Source: Thermodesulfovibrio sp. (GTDB taxonomy: Bacteria > Nitrospirota > Thermodesulfovibrionia > Thermodesulfovibrionales > JdFR-85). From it: DNA of 14,600 nt. The stretch is from contig JALUAR010000138.1 of assembly GCA_027050975.1 (NCBI GenBank), positions 1 to 14,600 of the forward strand, written 5' to 3'. The position numbers and the translations under genes are program-made. Below the pieces are notes generated by a model. That model was not told the origin of the DNA. It was given only the letters and a program-made list of their open reading frames with translations, and ran no database searches. Of this stretch, positions 13,900 to 14,600 are shown piece after piece (within the stretch, counting starts at the first letter, position 1; every line of letters starts with the position of its first letter).

Positions 13900-14034
13900 G
13901 GGGTGGTATGATGGAGTCTGAACGGATTTGAATTTTTCATAAAACTTACCAGGAGGGTGAGTTGAAAAATTCCCTCGGCGGCGGACAGGGAGGTCCGCCG
14001 AGAATGACGTGTAAGACTCCAGCATACCACCTCC
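13900..14034. repeat. Structured repeat element, copy B
   Basis: A 135-base relative of copy A in the same orientation. Terminal arms GGTGGTATG (from 13902) and CATACCACC pair over about 18 bases with an A/G mismatch. Hairpin one pairs GAATTTTTC (13930-13938) with GAAAAATTC (13964-13972), then after the same ATAA bulge AACTTACC with GGTGAGTT. Hairpin two pairs CTC and GGCGGAC (13974-13986, bulge GGC) with GTCCGCC and GAG (13993-14002). Junction sequences ACGGATTTG, ATTCCCTCGG and GAGAATGA are identical to copy A, while stem sequences differ in a pairing-preserving way. It lies between the stop of the 65-residue membrane protein gene and the radical SAM promoter. Confidence 0.85.
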
Positions 14035-14055
14035 ATGAATACCGTATCAGTATTG

Positions 14056-14253
14056 TTATTTTTCTTTCCAGTACCTTGCCCTGTGCAGACTGAGCCCCTT
14101 TTTGGATATGATACGCTCGTAGTAAAGTCGTCTTTTGAAATAAGAAACATACCTGCTTTCTATGTAATTACCAAAGATGTTATACATGAAGATCATTACT
14201 ATCAGGCTCAGAGAGACTAAAATTGCTGCGGTTAATTTTCTGTTTTCATTCAT
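14056..14253 (-). CDS. Small basic single-pass membrane protein of unknown function
   Basis: A 65-residue protein: short polar N-terminus (MNENRK), one hydrophobic helix of about 20 residues (LTAAILVSLSLIVMIFMYNIF), then a strongly basic, Tyr-rich tail with YVSYFKRRLYYERI, HRAR and YWKEK. The topology would place the tail in the cytoplasm or periplasm depending on insertion; the positive residues favour a cytoplasmic tail. I recognise no family. A good ribosome-binding site (GAGG, about seven bases before the ATG) and a convincing promoter upstream support it as a real gene. Structured repeat B begins 21 bases past its stop. It may be the first gene of the AmmeMemoRadiSam transcription unit or an independent unit. 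Confidence 0.6.
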   Translation of the reverse strand: MNENRKLTAAILVSLSLIVMIFMYNIFGNYIESRYVSYFKRRLYYERIISKKGLSLHRARYWKEK

Positions 14254-14275
14254 TTTAATCCTCTTATCCTACTAA

Positions 14276-14305
14276 AATATAATAGGTCTGGAGAGGATAT
14301 GTGAA
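14276..14305 (-). promoter_or_regulatory. Promoter for the small membrane protein gene
   Basis: Minus strand -35 TTCACA (14305-14300, five of six to consensus), an 18-base gap and -10 TATATT (14281-14276, five of six). Transcription would start near 14268, leaving a leader of about 15 bases that contains the GAGG site before the ATG at 14253. Confidence 0.55.
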
Positions 14306-14568
14306 GAGCCAGAGGTGCTGTCCTTACCCCCTTCTTCCTGTTGTGAAAGCTTACTCCTGTCTTTCAACGGGATGAAGATGTTTCTGCTCCTGTTGTCCTG
14401 TTATTAGCGCGGGTCCAGACGCTGGCTGAACCTTTATGTTGTAATTATCAGCATTCAACAGCCTGGATAAAAAGGATTATTATCCCATTACAATCACAAT
14501 CGAACTAATCTCAGGAACTCTCATGGCTGGCCTCGCAATTTTGTAGATTTTTAAATTATAATTATATT
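14306..14568. other. Intergenic stretch without a recognisable gene
   Basis: About 260 bases with no reading frame I can support on either strand. A weak inverted repeat (TGAAAG near 14345 with CTTTCA near 14361) and an AT-rich end are the only structure seen. No tRNA or element copy is recognised. It may hold a decayed gene or an upstream regulatory region for the frame beginning at 14569. Confidence 0.4.
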
Positions 14569-14600
14569 ATGCGTATCAGTGAAAAAACAAATATTTCAGC
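14569..14600 (+). CDS. Start of an unidentified gene (runs off window)
   Basis: ATG 14569 opens MRISEKTNIS to the window end. A perfect TATAAT at 14557-14562 ends six bases before the ATG, again suggesting a leaderless start, but no clear -35 is seen. MRIS-K-type openings occur in Rrf2-family regulators (MRISxKTxYAL); ten residues are too few to claim this. No ribosome-binding site is visible. Confidence 0.35.
   Translation, partial: MRISEKTNIS

Noticed and set aside
11091..14034. Elements A and B as intrinsic terminators
   Set aside because: The hairpins are multi-branched with an outer 20-bp stem and are not followed by a T run on either strand; conserved bulges and junctions are not needed for termination.
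11091..14034. Elements A and B as integron attC sites or CRISPR repeats
   Set aside because: No attC core sequences (GTTRRRY type), no integrase, and only two copies 2.8 kb apart with genes between them, not an array of spacers.

Overview
The window reads as a mid-GC, probably anaerobic or respiratory Gram-negative-type bacterium. Its genes combine a lipoprotein-rich envelope, system II cytochrome c biogenesis (ResB/CcsA), a GldF/GldG-like ABC transporter and an AmmeMemoRadiSam set. This mix would fit Nitrospirota or a related deep lineage, but that placement is inference and no rRNA or tRNA marker is present.

Left edge (1-1477): the first 106 bases are the N-terminus of glmS on the minus strand. 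Immediately against it, on the plus strand, lies a TPR lipoprotein gene with a clear lipobox but no start codon, so a breakpoint or assembly join near 104-112 is likely. Plus-strand operon (1504-8758): ABC-2 permease, GldG-like protein, triple-repeat DUF4340-like protein, small lipoprotein, GldA-like ATPase, ResB and CcsA follow one another with overlaps or a few bases of spacing. They look like one transcription unit joining an ABC machine to cytochrome c maturation.

Accessory patch (8759-9834): a VapBC-type toxin-antitoxin pair with an operator-like promoter lies between intact ccsA and a decayed second copy of the ccsA 3' end. This suggests arrival by recombination within ccsA.

Minus-strand block (14253 down to 9835): a 65-residue membrane protein, structured repeat B, the AmmeMemoRadiSam radical SAM enzyme, a 40-residue twin-arginine peptide, an exported MEMO-AMMECR1 fusion lipoprotein, structured repeat A, and a membrane FMN/4Fe-4S protein of the NosR type. 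The 40-residue peptide ends in a motif normally found at the N-terminus of the radical SAM enzyme, so that gene appears permuted or split.

The most striking signal is the pair of about 134-bp elements A (11091-11223) and B (13900-14034). Each folds as a three-way junction: a long terminal inverted repeat encloses two hairpins. Their stems differ by several compensatory base-pair changes while bulges and junction sequences are conserved. Each copy starts about 22 bases past a stop codon, and together they bracket the AmmeMemoRadiSam genes. I do not recognise them as a known family. The right edge (14306-14568) shows no convincing gene, and a plus-strand reading frame begins at 14569.
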